Shown: piece by piece, positions 1-7,338 of the stretch
How the letters are laid out: each line of letters opens with the position of its first letter
How positions within the stretch are numbered: position 1 is the stretch's first letter
NCBI GenBank assembly: GCA_913031515.1
Contig: CAJWET010000007.1
Span: 1 to 18,371, forward strand
Length of the DNA stretch: 18,371 bases
Source of the DNA: an uncultured Acidimicrobiaceae bacterium
GTDB taxonomy: Bacteria; Actinomycetota; Acidimicrobiia; Acidimicrobiales; UBA8592
Direction of reading: 5' to 3'
Translations under genes and position numbers: made by a program
The notes under the pieces: generated by a model
What the model was told of the DNA's origin: nothing
The model's input: only the letters and a program-made list of their open reading frames with translations
Database searches by the model: none

Positions 1-1622
1 ACAACGTTGTGTTTCGGGACGGCAAAAGTTATCCATATCTCTCTGTCACCATTGGCGATGAATGGCCACGGGCAACGCTTATTCGAGGAAAATTAAAGAA
101 AACGAATAAGCATTTCGGGCCATATGTTGACGTCGGAGCTATCAGAGACACGCTAGCTCTTCTTCAAAGGACTTTCCCACTGAGGACATGCTCTGATGCA
201 AAGTACAAACGTCATGAGAGACTTGGAAAACCATGTCTCGATTACCACATCAAAAAATGCTGCGGGCCATGTGTCGTTAAAACAACAAAAGAGAACTACG
301 ACAGATTGGTCAATGGCCTCATCCGATTCCTTGAGGGGAATACGGAAACTGTTATATCTGAACTTAAGCAAGAAATGCTCAACGCTTCTGAAGCTCAAGA
401 ATTCGAAAAAGCTGCACGTCTTCGCGACAATTTATTGAACGTCCAAAAAGCCGCAGAGAGACAACTAATGGTCGGAACGAGATCTGAGGATTTCGATGTT
501 ATAGGAATAGCCGATGATGAGCTGGGTGCCGCAGTCCATGCTTTCCTAATCCGGAAAGGAAAGGTGATGGGGCAACGATCGCTAATAGTAGACAAGGTGG
601 AGGAAATTTCAAACGAAGCTCTTATTGCAAAAGTCCTTGAGAAGATCTATGTAGAAAAACCCCCTATGGGATACCCAAAGAGAATCTACACACCGTATCT
701 GCCCGAAAATATCTCTTTTTTTGAAAACTGGTTAAGTGGGTTAAAGGGCTCAAAAGTTCTCATTTCGGTACCTCAACGTGGCGACAAACGTTCGTTGATG
801 GAGACAGTGACGCTAAATGCCCGAGATTCTTTTCAACGGAATCGTCTGAAGCGTTCCACGGATCACAATACGAGATCACGTGCACTTAGCGAATTACAGG
901 AGTACTTACAATTATCAAATGCCCCACTCAGGATCGAATGTTTTGATATGAGTCACATCCAAGGAACAAGCTATGTCGGATCTATGGTGGTTATGGAAGA
1001 CGGATTGCCGAAAAAGAAAGAATACCGGCGGTTTAAGATTAAGAACGTCATCGGAAATGATGATTACGCAGCAATGGAAGAAGTTATTACACGCCGTTTG
1101 GAAAATTATCTGAATGAGCGCAAAAAACCAGTTAATGAACGAGGAAGTTTTTCCTACGCTCCTCAACTAATACTTGTTGATGGTGGGAAGGGTCAGCTGC
1201 GGAGTGCCCTCAAAGCGCTGCGTAAGTTAGATGTTGGAAAGGAAATCCCTGTTGCGGCAATAGCTAAGAAGCATGAAGAGGTCTTTGTTCAGGGGAAAAG
1301 GAACCCTATAGAAATACCTCGCGGATCAGAGGCGTTATACCTTCTCCAACGTATCCGAGATGAAAGCCATAGATTCGCAATTTCCTACCATCGGCAGCTT
1401 CGGGGTAAAGCTATGACTGGTTCTGCTCTCGATAGGATTCCAGGGTTAGGGAAAGCCAGGAAGATACGACTTATTCAGGAATTCGGTAGCGTTCGAAAAG
1501 TCCAACAAGCAAGCCTTGAAGACTTGCATGGCCTCTCTTGGCTTCCTTCATCTGTCGCCTCCGCAATTTATGGCAAATTTTCCCATCCGGATGGAACTTC
1601 TGGCGGCACACGTGGTGGATGA
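1..1622 (+). CDS. uvrC: Excinuclease ABC subunit UvrC (5' end outside window)
   Basis: UvrC makes the dual incisions flanking bulky DNA lesions, together with UvrA and UvrB, in cytoplasmic nucleotide excision repair. The reading frame is open from the first complete codon at position 3, and the visible protein begins in the stretch after the GIY-YIG nuclease domain core (NVVFRDGKSYPY). The GTG at position 9 is therefore an internal valine, not a start, and roughly 80–90 N-terminal residues are missing. In order one can see the Cys-rich segment (LDYHIKKCCGPC, about 235–285), the UVR/UvrB-binding helices (about 350–460, EFEKAARLRD), and the RNase H-like C-terminal nuclease domain with ECFDMSH (near 936), ILVDGGKGQL (near 1172) and the RDESHRFAISYHR histidine region (near 1360). 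A helix-hairpin-helix region with IPGLGKARK follows (near 1440). The last bases overlap the next gene, so the two are probably co-transcribed. Identification is secure. Confidence 0.97.
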   Translation, partial: NVVFRDGKSYPYLSVTIGDEWPRATLIRGKLKKTNKHFGPYVDVGAIRDTLALLQRTFPLRTCSDAKYKRHERLGKPCLDYHIKKCCGPCVVKTTKENYDRLVNGLIRFLEGNTETVISELKQEMLNASEAQEFEKAARLRDNLLNVQKAAERQLMVGTRSEDFDVIGIADDELGAAVHAFLIRKGKVMGQRSLIVDKVEEISNEALIAKVLEKIYVEKPPMGYPKRIYTPYLPENISFFENWLSGLKGSKVLISVPQRGDKRSLMETVTLNARDSFQRNRLKRSTDHNTRSRALSELQEYLQLSNAPLRIECFDMSHIQGTSYVGSMVVMEDGLPKKKEYRRFKIKNVIGNDDYAAMEEVITRRLENYLNERKKPVNERGSFSYAPQLILVDGGKGQLRSALKALRKLDVGKEIPVAAIAKKHEEVFVQGKRNPIEIPRGSEALYLLQRIRDESHRFAISYHRQLRGKAMTGSALDRIPGLGKARKIRLIQEFGSVRKVQQASLEDLHGLSWLPSSVASAIYGKFSHPDGTSGGTRGG

Positions 1623-2346
1623 TGACCGGAGAGCTCTTTGGGACCGCAATAGTCAGTGGTGGACCAATGAGTACATACCTCGAGCTGACTCCGACTACCA
1701 AGATGTCATTCTGCCAATCCTCAAAGACGTCCTTCAGGGGCAGGAGAAAGTTATTGATATAGGTGGGGGTGAAGGCCGAGTTTCAAGGTACCTCATAGAA
1801 GAGAATGATTGTGAAGCGGTCTGCGTTGATTTTAGCGTCTCACAACTCTGTGCTGCTCACGCAAAAGGTCAAGGCCCAAGTTTCGTCCAGGCCAACGTAG
1901 GGAGTTTGCCATTCCGAGATGGGGCCTTCGATGGGGCAGTAGCTTGCCTTGTGTTAGAACATGTCTTGGAGCTAACTGAGGCTTTAGACGAAGCAAACCG
2001 TGTATTGCGCGCAGAAGGAAAATTCGTGCTTGTCTTAAATCACCCTGTAATTCAGACACCAGACAGTGGATTCATCCATGACCATGTGGCAGATCCTCCT
2101 ACAAAATACTGGCGGATTTCTGAGTACCTTATCGAAACCAGCTATTTCGAAGAGGTTGAGAAGGGAATTTTTCTTCCATATGAGCATCGTTCCCTAAGCA
2201 AATATATTAATTCTCTCGTCGATGCGGGATTCACTATCCAAAGGCTTTATGAACCATCGCACTCGGATAGCTTTATTGCGAAAAATCCAGAATTCTCCAG
2301 TATCCGGTCAATTCCACGACTTCTAATCATCATATGTACTAGCTAA
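1591..2346 (+). CDS. Class I SAM-dependent methyltransferase (type 11)
   Basis: This is a cytoplasmic SAM-dependent methyltransferase of unknown substrate, 251 aa from the ATG chosen here. Motif I (VIDIGGGEGR, about residues 54–63) binds SAM, and an acidic residue ends the next strand (VCVDFS, about 77–82). The LPFRDGAFDGAVACLVLEHV segment (about 106–125) carries the usual post-motif II and III signals, followed by an ANRVLRAEGKFVLVL strand-loop typical of Methyltransf_11. The start is uncertain: ATG at 1570 and 1591 and GTG at 1612 and 1615 are all in frame, all within the end of uvrC, and none has a clear Shine-Dalgarno. The ATG at 1591 leaves a short leader before the conserved-looking ALWDRNSQWW region. 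The overlap with uvrC argues for translational coupling in one operon. A role tied to repair or to RapZ is not shown by anything in the sequence. Confidence 0.85.
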   Translation: MELLAAHVVDDDRRALWDRNSQWWTNEYIPRADSDYQDVILPILKDVLQGQEKVIDIGGGEGRVSRYLIEENDCEAVCVDFSVSQLCAAHAKGQGPSFVQANVGSLPFRDGAFDGAVACLVLEHVLELTEALDEANRVLRAEGKFVLVLNHPVIQTPDSGFIHDHVADPPTKYWRISEYLIETSYFEEVEKGIFLPYEHRSLSKYINSLVDAGFTIQRLYEPSHSDSFIAKNPEFSSIRSIPRLLIIICTS

Positions 2347-2397
2347 ATTTCTATCTTTTGAATCGTGAAGCCCTTTCCCAGAGTGACGACTTGCCTC

Positions 2398-2403
2398 TAG
2401 CAT
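2398..2403 (+). promoter_or_regulatory. Candidate -10 element for leaderless rapZ
   Basis: TAGCAT fits the TANNNT pattern of actinobacterial -10 boxes and lies six bases before the rapZ ATG at 2410. A transcript starting about seven bases after the hexamer would begin at or next to the ATG. No Shine-Dalgarno is visible and no convincing -35 box was found. The same hexamer occurs before gap and secG. Confidence 0.45.
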
Positions 2404-2409
2404 GCAAGT

Positions 2410-3261
2410 ATGGCTGAATTTCTGATCATCGCCGGAAGATCCGGAGCGGGACGTTCTGAAACGGCAAAATCCCTTGACGATTTAGGGTGGTTTGTTATCG
2501 ACAATCTTCCAACCCCGCTGATACCTAAAGTTGCTGAGCTCGCAACGTCTCCTGGGTCTTTGAGAACGCACGTCGCTTTAGTCGTAGGTTCAGAACGTCC
2601 TGATGAAACAATGTCAGAAATACTCCACCTGCAAAAACTCCCAAATATTACTACTAAGATCCTTTTCCTAACTGCAGATGAAAAGACTCTAATACGGCGG
2701 TATGAGGAAAGCCGTAGGCGACATCCTTATGAAACAGATGGGAGTCTCAAAGAATCGATTATTTCTGAAGCGAAAAATATTGATGTTCTTCGTGGGGCCG
2801 CTGATGTAGAAATCGACACGAGTGACCTCAACGTTCATCAACTTGGACAGCGGATTAGAGAACTTTTCGCTATTACGCCGCTAGCAAAACAGATGCAGAT
2901 CAGACTGGTATCTTTCGGATTCAAACATGGGCTCCCAACCGACGTGGACCTAGTCATGGATTGCAGGTTTCTTCCGAATCCATACTGGGTCAAAGGCCTA
3001 CGGGATTTAACAGGAGAAAACAAAAAAGTGAAGAAATACATCTTGGATGAACCTCTAGCACAAGATTTTTTGAGTCGGTTAAAAGACCTACTGGAATTAC
3101 TTCTACCAGCCTATGAAGAAGAGGGAAAGAACTATCTAAGTATCGCGATTGGGTGTACAGGTGGCCGGCACAGGTCAGTTGCGGTCGTGAATGAGTTGGA
3201 GAAAATCCTTGCTGAGTTGAACTATCCAGCCAAAGCTAGCCACAGGGATTTAGCAGTGTAA
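2410..3261 (+). CDS. rapZ: RapZ/YvcJ-family P-loop nucleotide-binding protein
   Basis: RapZ (YvcJ) proteins bind ATP/GTP. In Escherichia coli RapZ acts as an RNA adaptor controlling GlmS through small RNAs; that role is not established in actinobacteria, where the RNAs are not known. The 283-aa length is normal for the family. The N-terminal P-loop reads GRSGAGRS (residues 9–16), with Arg in place of the usual Walker A Lys; I recall this substitution as common in actinobacterial members. The family signature DNLPTPLIP follows (about 31–39), and the C-terminal YEEEGKNYLSIAIGCTGGRH segment (about 235–255) is the hallmark of the RapZ C-terminal domain. A 63-base gap separates it from the methyltransferase, and the gene appears to have its own promoter. 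Downstream, gap follows without the yvcK and whiA genes often found here. Confidence 0.95.
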   Translation: MAEFLIIAGRSGAGRSETAKSLDDLGWFVIDNLPTPLIPKVAELATSPGSLRTHVALVVGSERPDETMSEILHLQKLPNITTKILFLTADEKTLIRRYEESRRRHPYETDGSLKESIISEAKNIDVLRGAADVEIDTSDLNVHQLGQRIRELFAITPLAKQMQIRLVSFGFKHGLPTDVDLVMDCRFLPNPYWVKGLRDLTGENKKVKKYILDEPLAQDFLSRLKDLLELLLPAYEEEGKNYLSIAIGCTGGRHRSVAVVNELEKILAELNYPAKASHRDLAV

Positions 3262-3300
3262 AAGAGTTCACTCATCACTGTGTTGTTCGCCTAGAATCGC

Positions 3301-3306
3301 TAGCAT
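3301..3306 (+). promoter_or_regulatory. Candidate -10 element for the gap–pgk–tpiA transcript
   Basis: TAGCAT, identical to the hexamers before rapZ and secG, lies 39 bases before the gap ATG. Transcription would start near 3313, giving a leader of about 33 bases that carries the gap Shine-Dalgarno. A second possible -10 (TAGAAT, 3292–3297) lies just upstream. No good -35 is visible for either. Confidence 0.4.
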
Positions 3307-3332
3307 CGCGGATGCAAGTAACTTCATTCCCT

Positions 3333-3340
3333 AGGAGGGG
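3333..3340 (+). promoter_or_regulatory. Strong Shine-Dalgarno deciding the gap start
   Basis: AGGAGGGG lies five bases before the ATG at 3346 and overlaps an in-frame GTG at 3340. It therefore favours the ATG, whose product begins MTIRVGINGFGRIGR. This is the strongest ribosome binding site in the window, as expected for an abundant glycolytic enzyme. Confidence 0.85.
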
Positions 3341-3345
3341 TGTTC

Positions 3346-4371
3346 ATGACTATTCGAGTTGGTATTAACGGGTTTGGGCGGATCGGAAGGAACTTTTTCC
3401 GAGCAGCAAAAATATCCAATGCAGACATTGAATTTATTGCAGTGAACGACCTTGGCTCATTAGAGACTTTAGCGCATCTTCTCAAGAATGATTCAGTGCA
3501 CGGCAAGTTCGGGGGAAAAGTCACTGCAGTCCGTGGAGGAATAAATGTTGATGGTGCAAAACTTGTTGTACTTTCTGAACGAAACCCCGGTGATCTTCCA
3601 TGGGGGGAGTTGGGGGTTGACGTTGTTATAGAATCCACCGGAATTTTTGCAGATAAAGAAAAGGCAGAACCGCATCTTGTCGCTGGGGCACGTAAAGTGA
3701 TTATTTCCGCACCAGCTTCATGTGATGCCACATTCGTAGTGGGTGTAAATGATGATGATTACGATCCAGCACAACATCATGTGATCTCTAATGCATCATG
3801 TACAACGAATTGCTTTGTCCCGATGATCAAGGTCCTAGACGATGCTTTTGGAGTACAGGAAGGCCTTATGACTACCACCCATGCCTATACAGGGGACCAA
3901 GCTATTGTCGATGGGCCGCACAAGGACCTGCGAAGGGCACGTGCTGCCGCTGTAAATATCATTCCGACTAGCACTGGAGCAGCACGCGCAACCGGTCTGG
4001 TGCTGAAAAAAATGCAAGGAAAGCTTGATGGTATCGCCATGCGAGTGCCTATCCCTGATGGGTCCGTGACTGACTTTACAGGCCTTCTTAAAAAAACTCC
4101 TTCCGTCGAAGCGGTTAATGACGCATTCAAAGAAGCTGCAAAGAAAGGCCCAATGCGCAAAGTTTTGGACTACAGCGAAGATCCACTAGTGAGCGCTGAT
4201 ATTGTCGGGTCTCCTGCTAGCTGTACATTTGATGCCGGACTAACGATGACGCAAGGCAAACTCGTGAAAATATGCGGCTGGTACGATAACGAATGGGGAT
4301 ATTCGAATCGGTTAGTTGACTTGACCAAGATCGTGGGTACCCGCCGATCAAAAAAATCGAAAAGGCGTTAA
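3346..4371 (+). CDS. gap: Glyceraldehyde-3-phosphate dehydrogenase, type I
   Basis: GAPDH oxidises glyceraldehyde 3-phosphate to 1,3-bisphosphoglycerate in cytoplasmic glycolysis. The 341-aa protein has the N-terminal NAD-binding signature INGFGRIGR (residues 7–15), the catalytic segment ASCTTN with Cys152, the base His179 in TTTHAYTGDQ, and the phosphate-binding region PTSTGAARA. It ends with the typical WYDNEWGYSNR. After the last conserved helix (VDLTKIV) there is a short, strongly basic tail, GTRRSKKSKRR, which is longer than the usual GAPDH C-terminus. The strong Shine-Dalgarno fixes the start at this ATG. It is followed after 20 bases by pgk, and the three glycolysis genes are very likely one transcription unit. 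Confidence 0.98.
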   Translation: MTIRVGINGFGRIGRNFFRAAKISNADIEFIAVNDLGSLETLAHLLKNDSVHGKFGGKVTAVRGGINVDGAKLVVLSERNPGDLPWGELGVDVVIESTGIFADKEKAEPHLVAGARKVIISAPASCDATFVVGVNDDDYDPAQHHVISNASCTTNCFVPMIKVLDDAFGVQEGLMTTTHAYTGDQAIVDGPHKDLRRARAAAVNIIPTSTGAARATGLVLKKMQGKLDGIAMRVPIPDGSVTDFTGLLKKTPSVEAVNDAFKEAAKKGPMRKVLDYSEDPLVSADIVGSPASCTFDAGLTMTQGKLVKICGWYDNEWGYSNRLVDLTKIVGTRRSKKSKRR

Positions 4372-4391
4372 ATCCAATGAAGGCTAGATAA

Positions 4392-5513
4392 GTGGATCTT
4401 CCTTCGCTTGAAGATTTGGGAAATTTAGCGGGGAAGAACGTGCTTGTCCGAACTGACTTCAATGTCCCGATAGATGCAGGGTCGATAGCCGATGATTTTC
4501 GAATCCGTGCCGCTATTCCTACTCTGAAATACCTCGTTGATGCAGGCGCAAATGTAACTGCCTGCAGTCATCTTGGTCGACCAGGTGGGACACCCGACCA
4601 AACATACGAGATGGAACCTGTTCGTAAACGACTGCATCAGTTGCTTCCCGATGTGACGCTTATGGAGAACCTTCGTTTTGACTCCGGAGAAACAGCGAAT
4701 GATCAGAGCTTCGTTGATGAACTTATCTCTGGTCAAGATGCATACGTCAATGATGCATTTGGAGCTTCCCATCGTTCCCATGCATCCATTGTTGGGCCTC
4801 CCCAGTCGTTACCGTCAGCAGCGGGACGATTGTTGTTTAAAGAAGTACAAGTGTTAACGACGCTCCGTAACTCCCCGCGGCGACCGTTCATAGCCATACT
4901 CGGGGGATCAAAAGTTAGCGACAAAATCGGAGTAATCGAAGCTCTCCTTGATGTTGTAGATCAATTAATCATTGGCGGCGGAATGTGCTTTACCTTTCTT
5001 AAGGCAATGGGCCATCACGTTGGATCGTCGCTTTTGGAACAAGACTATGTTGAGTTCTGCAAAGACCTGATGGACAGCGGGGCGCCTATCCGTCTTCCGC
5101 ACGATATCACTGCGATGGATAGTGGAGGGAAAATCGGTGACTCAAGCGCAGGTGGCGTTATCCGCCAAGTAGGGGTTGAAATACAGGAAGGGTGGATGGG
5201 GTTGGATATCGGCCCAGGAACAGCGGCAGAATTCGGTGATCAAATTGCTGAGTCGAGAACCGTCTTATGGAATGGCCCGATGGGAGTTTTTGAAGATGAG
5301 CGATTTGCTGCCGGCACGAAGCACATAGCAATGTGTATGGCAGAAAACAACGCTGCGTTTACTGTTGTGGGTGGTGGTGATAGCGCCGCAGCAGCAAAGA
5401 AGTTTAACGTCGAAAATCAAATGAGTCATGTCTCGACCGGTGGTGGAGCGAGTCTTGAACTTATTGAGAAAGGTGACCTTCCTGGCCTCATCGCTCTTCG
5501 AAGGTGGAGTTAA
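4392..5513 (+). CDS. pgk: Phosphoglycerate kinase (short form)
   Basis: PGK transfers phosphate from 1,3-bisphosphoglycerate to ADP, the first ATP-forming step of glycolysis. The start is GTG, with GAAGG about nine bases upstream. Motifs include RTDFNVP (20–26), SHLGRPGG (59–66), ENLRFDSGE (92–100), VNDAFGASHRSHAS (119–132), GGSKVSDKIGV (171–181), the nucleotide-binding GPGT (274–277), TVLWNGPMGVFE (290–301) and VVGGGDSAAA (325–334). At 373 aa it is shorter than the usual 385–400. The missing part lies between the MEPVRKRL helix and ENLRF, where most bacterial PGKs carry an extra segment of roughly 20–25 residues. All active-site motifs are present, so the enzyme should work. I believe this short form occurs in Acidimicrobiia relatives. 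tpiA follows after 37 bases. Confidence 0.97.
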   Translation: MDLPSLEDLGNLAGKNVLVRTDFNVPIDAGSIADDFRIRAAIPTLKYLVDAGANVTACSHLGRPGGTPDQTYEMEPVRKRLHQLLPDVTLMENLRFDSGETANDQSFVDELISGQDAYVNDAFGASHRSHASIVGPPQSLPSAAGRLLFKEVQVLTTLRNSPRRPFIAILGGSKVSDKIGVIEALLDVVDQLIIGGGMCFTFLKAMGHHVGSSLLEQDYVEFCKDLMDSGAPIRLPHDITAMDSGGKIGDSSAGGVIRQVGVEIQEGWMGLDIGPGTAAEFGDQIAESRTVLWNGPMGVFEDERFAAGTKHIAMCMAENNAAFTVVGGGDSAAAAKKFNVENQMSHVSTGGGASLELIEKGDLPGLIALRRWS

Positions 5514-5550
5514 GCTATGTTTGATAAGTACTTTGGTTGAAAGGGGATTA

Positions 5551-6330
5551 ATGAGCACCAGTAGGAAACCACTTATCAGTGGGAATTGGAAAATGCATTT
5601 GAACCATTTTGAAGCGATTCAGATAGTGCAAACCCTTTCATACCAATTGGACCAAAACGACTACGAGGCATGCGATGTTTCGATCCATCCTCCCTTCACC
5701 GATCTCCGTTCAGTACAAACAGTTATAGAGTCAGACCGGATACCTATCCTCCTCGGAGCCCAACATTGCTATTTTGAAGAGAAGGGAGCGTTCACTGGAG
5801 AAGTTTCACCGGGAATGCTTGAAAAACTCAATGTGCGATATGTGATTGTCGGGCATTCTGAACGGCGTGAAGTATTTGGAGAGGGAGATGAAATCATCAA
5901 CGCGAAAGTAAAGGCGGTCTTGAAACACTCCATGATTCCTATTCTTTGTGTTGGGGAAACAATAGAAGAGCGCGAAGAAGGAAACGCCCAATCGAAAATA
6001 CAAAGGCAGATACAAAATGGTCTAAAGGGAGTTGGGAAGGAGAGAATATCTTCCATGGTGATCGCCTATGAACCTATTTGGGCTATTGGTACAGGGATGA
6101 CTGCGACACCAGCAGATGCTCAGGAGATGTGTGCGTTTGTTCGGAGCTGCGTAAAGGACATAGCAGGCGGGGCATCGGCAAGTGTCATGCGTATCCAATA
6201 CGGGGGATCGGTGAAGCCTGTGAACGCAGCAGAGCTGCTTTCACAATCTGATATTGATGGTGCTCTAGTTGGTGGCGCTTCTCTCGAAGCTGAGAACTTT
6301 ACGAGAATTATCAAATACCGGCTTCATTAA
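5551..6330 (+). CDS. tpiA: Triosephosphate isomerase
   Basis: TpiA interconverts dihydroxyacetone phosphate and glyceraldehyde 3-phosphate. The 259-aa (β/α)8 protein has Asn12 and Lys14 in SGNWKMH, the electrophile His102 in VGHSERR, the catalytic base Glu174 in AYEPIWAIGTG, and the phosphate-binding loops QYGGSVKP and DGALVGGASL near the C-terminus. The ATG at 5551 is chosen because GAAAGGGG lies just upstream and the protein begins directly before the first β-strand; longer in-frame extensions would run back into pgk. It closes the gap–pgk–tpiA set. The 78 bases to secG contain an imperfect 26-base palindrome (6331–6356) without a T-run, which is not a convincing terminator. Confidence 0.98.
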   Translation: MSTSRKPLISGNWKMHLNHFEAIQIVQTLSYQLDQNDYEACDVSIHPPFTDLRSVQTVIESDRIPILLGAQHCYFEEKGAFTGEVSPGMLEKLNVRYVIVGHSERREVFGEGDEIINAKVKAVLKHSMIPILCVGETIEEREEGNAQSKIQRQIQNGLKGVGKERISSMVIAYEPIWAIGTGMTATPADAQEMCAFVRSCVKDIAGGASASVMRIQYGGSVKPVNAAELLSQSDIDGALVGGASLEAENFTRIIKYRLH

Positions 6331-6394
6331 AATCAGTGAAATCCGCTTCTGTGATTCCAACCAAAGGAAGTGCCCATCTAGACGATATACAGGG

Positions 6395-6400
6395 TAGCAT
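6395..6400 (+). promoter_or_regulatory. Candidate -10 element for secG
   Basis: TAGCAT lies eight bases upstream of the secG ATG at 6409, and no Shine-Dalgarno intervenes. The transcript would be leaderless or carry only a base or two of leader. Readthrough from tpiA is also possible. Confidence 0.4.
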
Positions 6401-6408
6401 TCACTTTC

Positions 6409-6639
6409 ATGACTATTTTTCTTGTCATTCTTGATGTTACCACCGCCTTAGCACTGGTTGCGTTAGTTCTCCTGCATAGCGGACGTGGTGGTGGCCTTTC
6501 CGATATGTTCGGTGGAGGCCTCGGATCACAAGCAGCTGGATCCACAGTCATAGAACGTAACCTTGACCGAATTACGATAGTTCTGGCCCTCATTTTTTCT
6601 TTCACGACATTGGCGCTTGCGCTGATGATGGACGAATAG
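6409..6639 (+). CDS. secG: Preprotein translocase subunit SecG
   Basis: SecG is a small subunit of the SecYEG protein-export channel in the cytoplasmic membrane and stimulates SecA-driven translocation. The 76-aa protein has two hydrophobic segments (about residues 3–22 and 53–73). Between them is the conserved cytoplasmic loop with LLHSGRGGGLSDMFGG and GSTVIERNLDRIT, characteristic of SecG. Its place after tpiA is the common arrangement in many actinobacteria and other bacteria. The start ATG leaves the first membrane helix at the very N-terminus, as is usual. Confidence 0.95.
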   Translation: MTIFLVILDVTTALALVALVLLHSGRGGGLSDMFGGGLGSQAAGSTVIERNLDRITIVLALIFSFTTLALALMMDE

Positions 6640-6697
6640 AAACCGTCTGCGTTTAGTCTAATTCATTTCGGGTATGCCACTATTTTTCTCTCGCGGA

Positions 6698-6703
6698 TAC
6701 ACT
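6698..6703 (+). promoter_or_regulatory. Possible -10 element for tRNA-Leu
   Basis: TACACT lies 14 bases before the mature 5' end of the tRNA and would place a transcription start near 6710, leaving a short leader for RNase P. There is no clear -35 box, so this rests on position and hexamer only. Confidence 0.3.
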
Positions 6704-6717
6704 GCAAAGCGTTACTT

Positions 6718-6805
6718 GTCGGAGTGGCGGAATTGGCAGACGCGCTAGCTTGAGGGGCTAGTGCCCGTTACGGGCGTGGGGGTTCAAGTCCCCCCTCCGA
6801 CACCA
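6718..6805 (+). tRNA. tRNA-Leu (anticodon GAG), CCA encoded
   Basis: This is a class II tRNA. The seven-pair acceptor stem is GTCGGAG (6718–6724) with CTCCGAC (6795–6801), followed by discriminator A and an encoded CCA (6803–6805). The anticodon stem CTAGC/GCTAG encloses the loop TTGAGGG with anticodon GAG at 6752–6754, reading CUC and CUU leucine codons. A long variable arm pairs GCCCG with CGGGC across TTA. The T-arm has GGGGG/CCCCC around TTCAAGT. It is a full-length, apparently functional gene, and its 3' end is partly repeated downstream at 7339–7360. Confidence 0.97.
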
Positions 6806-6832
6806 GAGACTTTGCGTGTTCGACGCATGGTG

Positions 6833-6838
6833 TAATCT
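6833..6838 (+). promoter_or_regulatory. Candidate -10 element for leaderless GNAT gene
   Basis: TAATCT lies six bases before the ATG at 6845, with no Shine-Dalgarno between. It sits only 27 bases beyond the tRNA CCA end. A small hairpin (TGCGT/ACGCA, 6813–6827) lies between the tRNA and this element and could mark the end of the tRNA transcript or be chance. Confidence 0.42.
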
Positions 6839-6844
6839 CCGGTA

Positions 6845-7303
6845 ATGGCTGTTGATGGTAATTTCAAGATTCGGAAGGCCGAACAAGCGGACTATGATAC
6901 TGCCACGGAAGTTCTCTTGCGCTCGCGCCGTGCATCGGTGCCGGCGATTCCCCCTCTTGTGCACTCCGACGAGGAGACAAGGAGACACTTTGTGGGAACC
7001 GTTATGCCGTTTTCCGATGTATGGGTCGCTGAAGTTGACGATGCAGTTTGCGCTGTATTGGTTCTGAAAAAGAACTGGATTGAACAGCTGTATGTCGACC
7101 CTGATTGGACCAACCAAGGACTTGGTACCGCACTTATAGAATGTGCGAAAGTCGAACGATCGGAGACTCTTGACCTCTGGACGTTCAAAAGCAACGGGCA
7201 TGCACAACGCTTTTATGAACGGCACGGCTTTCGGGCTGTCGGTGGAACCAACGGTAATAACGAAGAGGGAGAGCCAGATACCCACTATCGGTGGGTCAAG
7301 TAG
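6845..7303 (+). CDS. GNAT-family N-acetyltransferase
   Basis: GNAT enzymes transfer an acyl group from acyl-CoA to an amine; the substrate here cannot be read from sequence. In the 152-aa protein, the β4 strand IEQLYVDPDW (about 79–88) leads into the acyl-CoA pyrophosphate-binding loop NQGLGTAL (about 90–97). This is followed by the β5 strand LDLWTF and the motif B helix AQRFYERHGFRAVGG. The N-terminus (FKIRKAEQADYDTATEVLLRSR) fits the first strand and helix of the fold. It stands alone between tRNA-Leu and a degenerate copy of the tRNA 3' end, so it may have been acquired by integration at the tRNA gene. Codon usage looks slightly richer in GC at its start than its neighbours by eye, which I could not quantify. 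Confidence 0.88.
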   Translation: MAVDGNFKIRKAEQADYDTATEVLLRSRRASVPAIPPLVHSDEETRRHFVGTVMPFSDVWVAEVDDAVCAVLVLKKNWIEQLYVDPDWTNQGLGTALIECAKVERSETLDLWTFKSNGHAQRFYERHGFRAVGGTNGNNEEGEPDTHYRWVK

Positions 7304-7338
7304 GTATCAGATGTTACGATCAGTGATTCTTAAGGGTG

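Noticed and set aside
9..1622. GTG at position 9 as the uvrC start
   Set aside because: The frame stays open upstream to the window edge, and the sequence around it (NVVFRDGKSYPY) is internal UvrC; the gene is simply cut by the window.
6331..6356. Imperfect 26-base palindrome after tpiA
   Set aside because: Two mismatches interrupt an AT-rich five-pair arm and there is no T-run, so it is neither a convincing terminator nor a clear operator.
6758..7285. 175-codon minus-strand open frame over tRNA-Leu and the GNAT gene
   Set aside because: It would run through the tRNA 3' half, and the GNAT motifs are on the plus strand.
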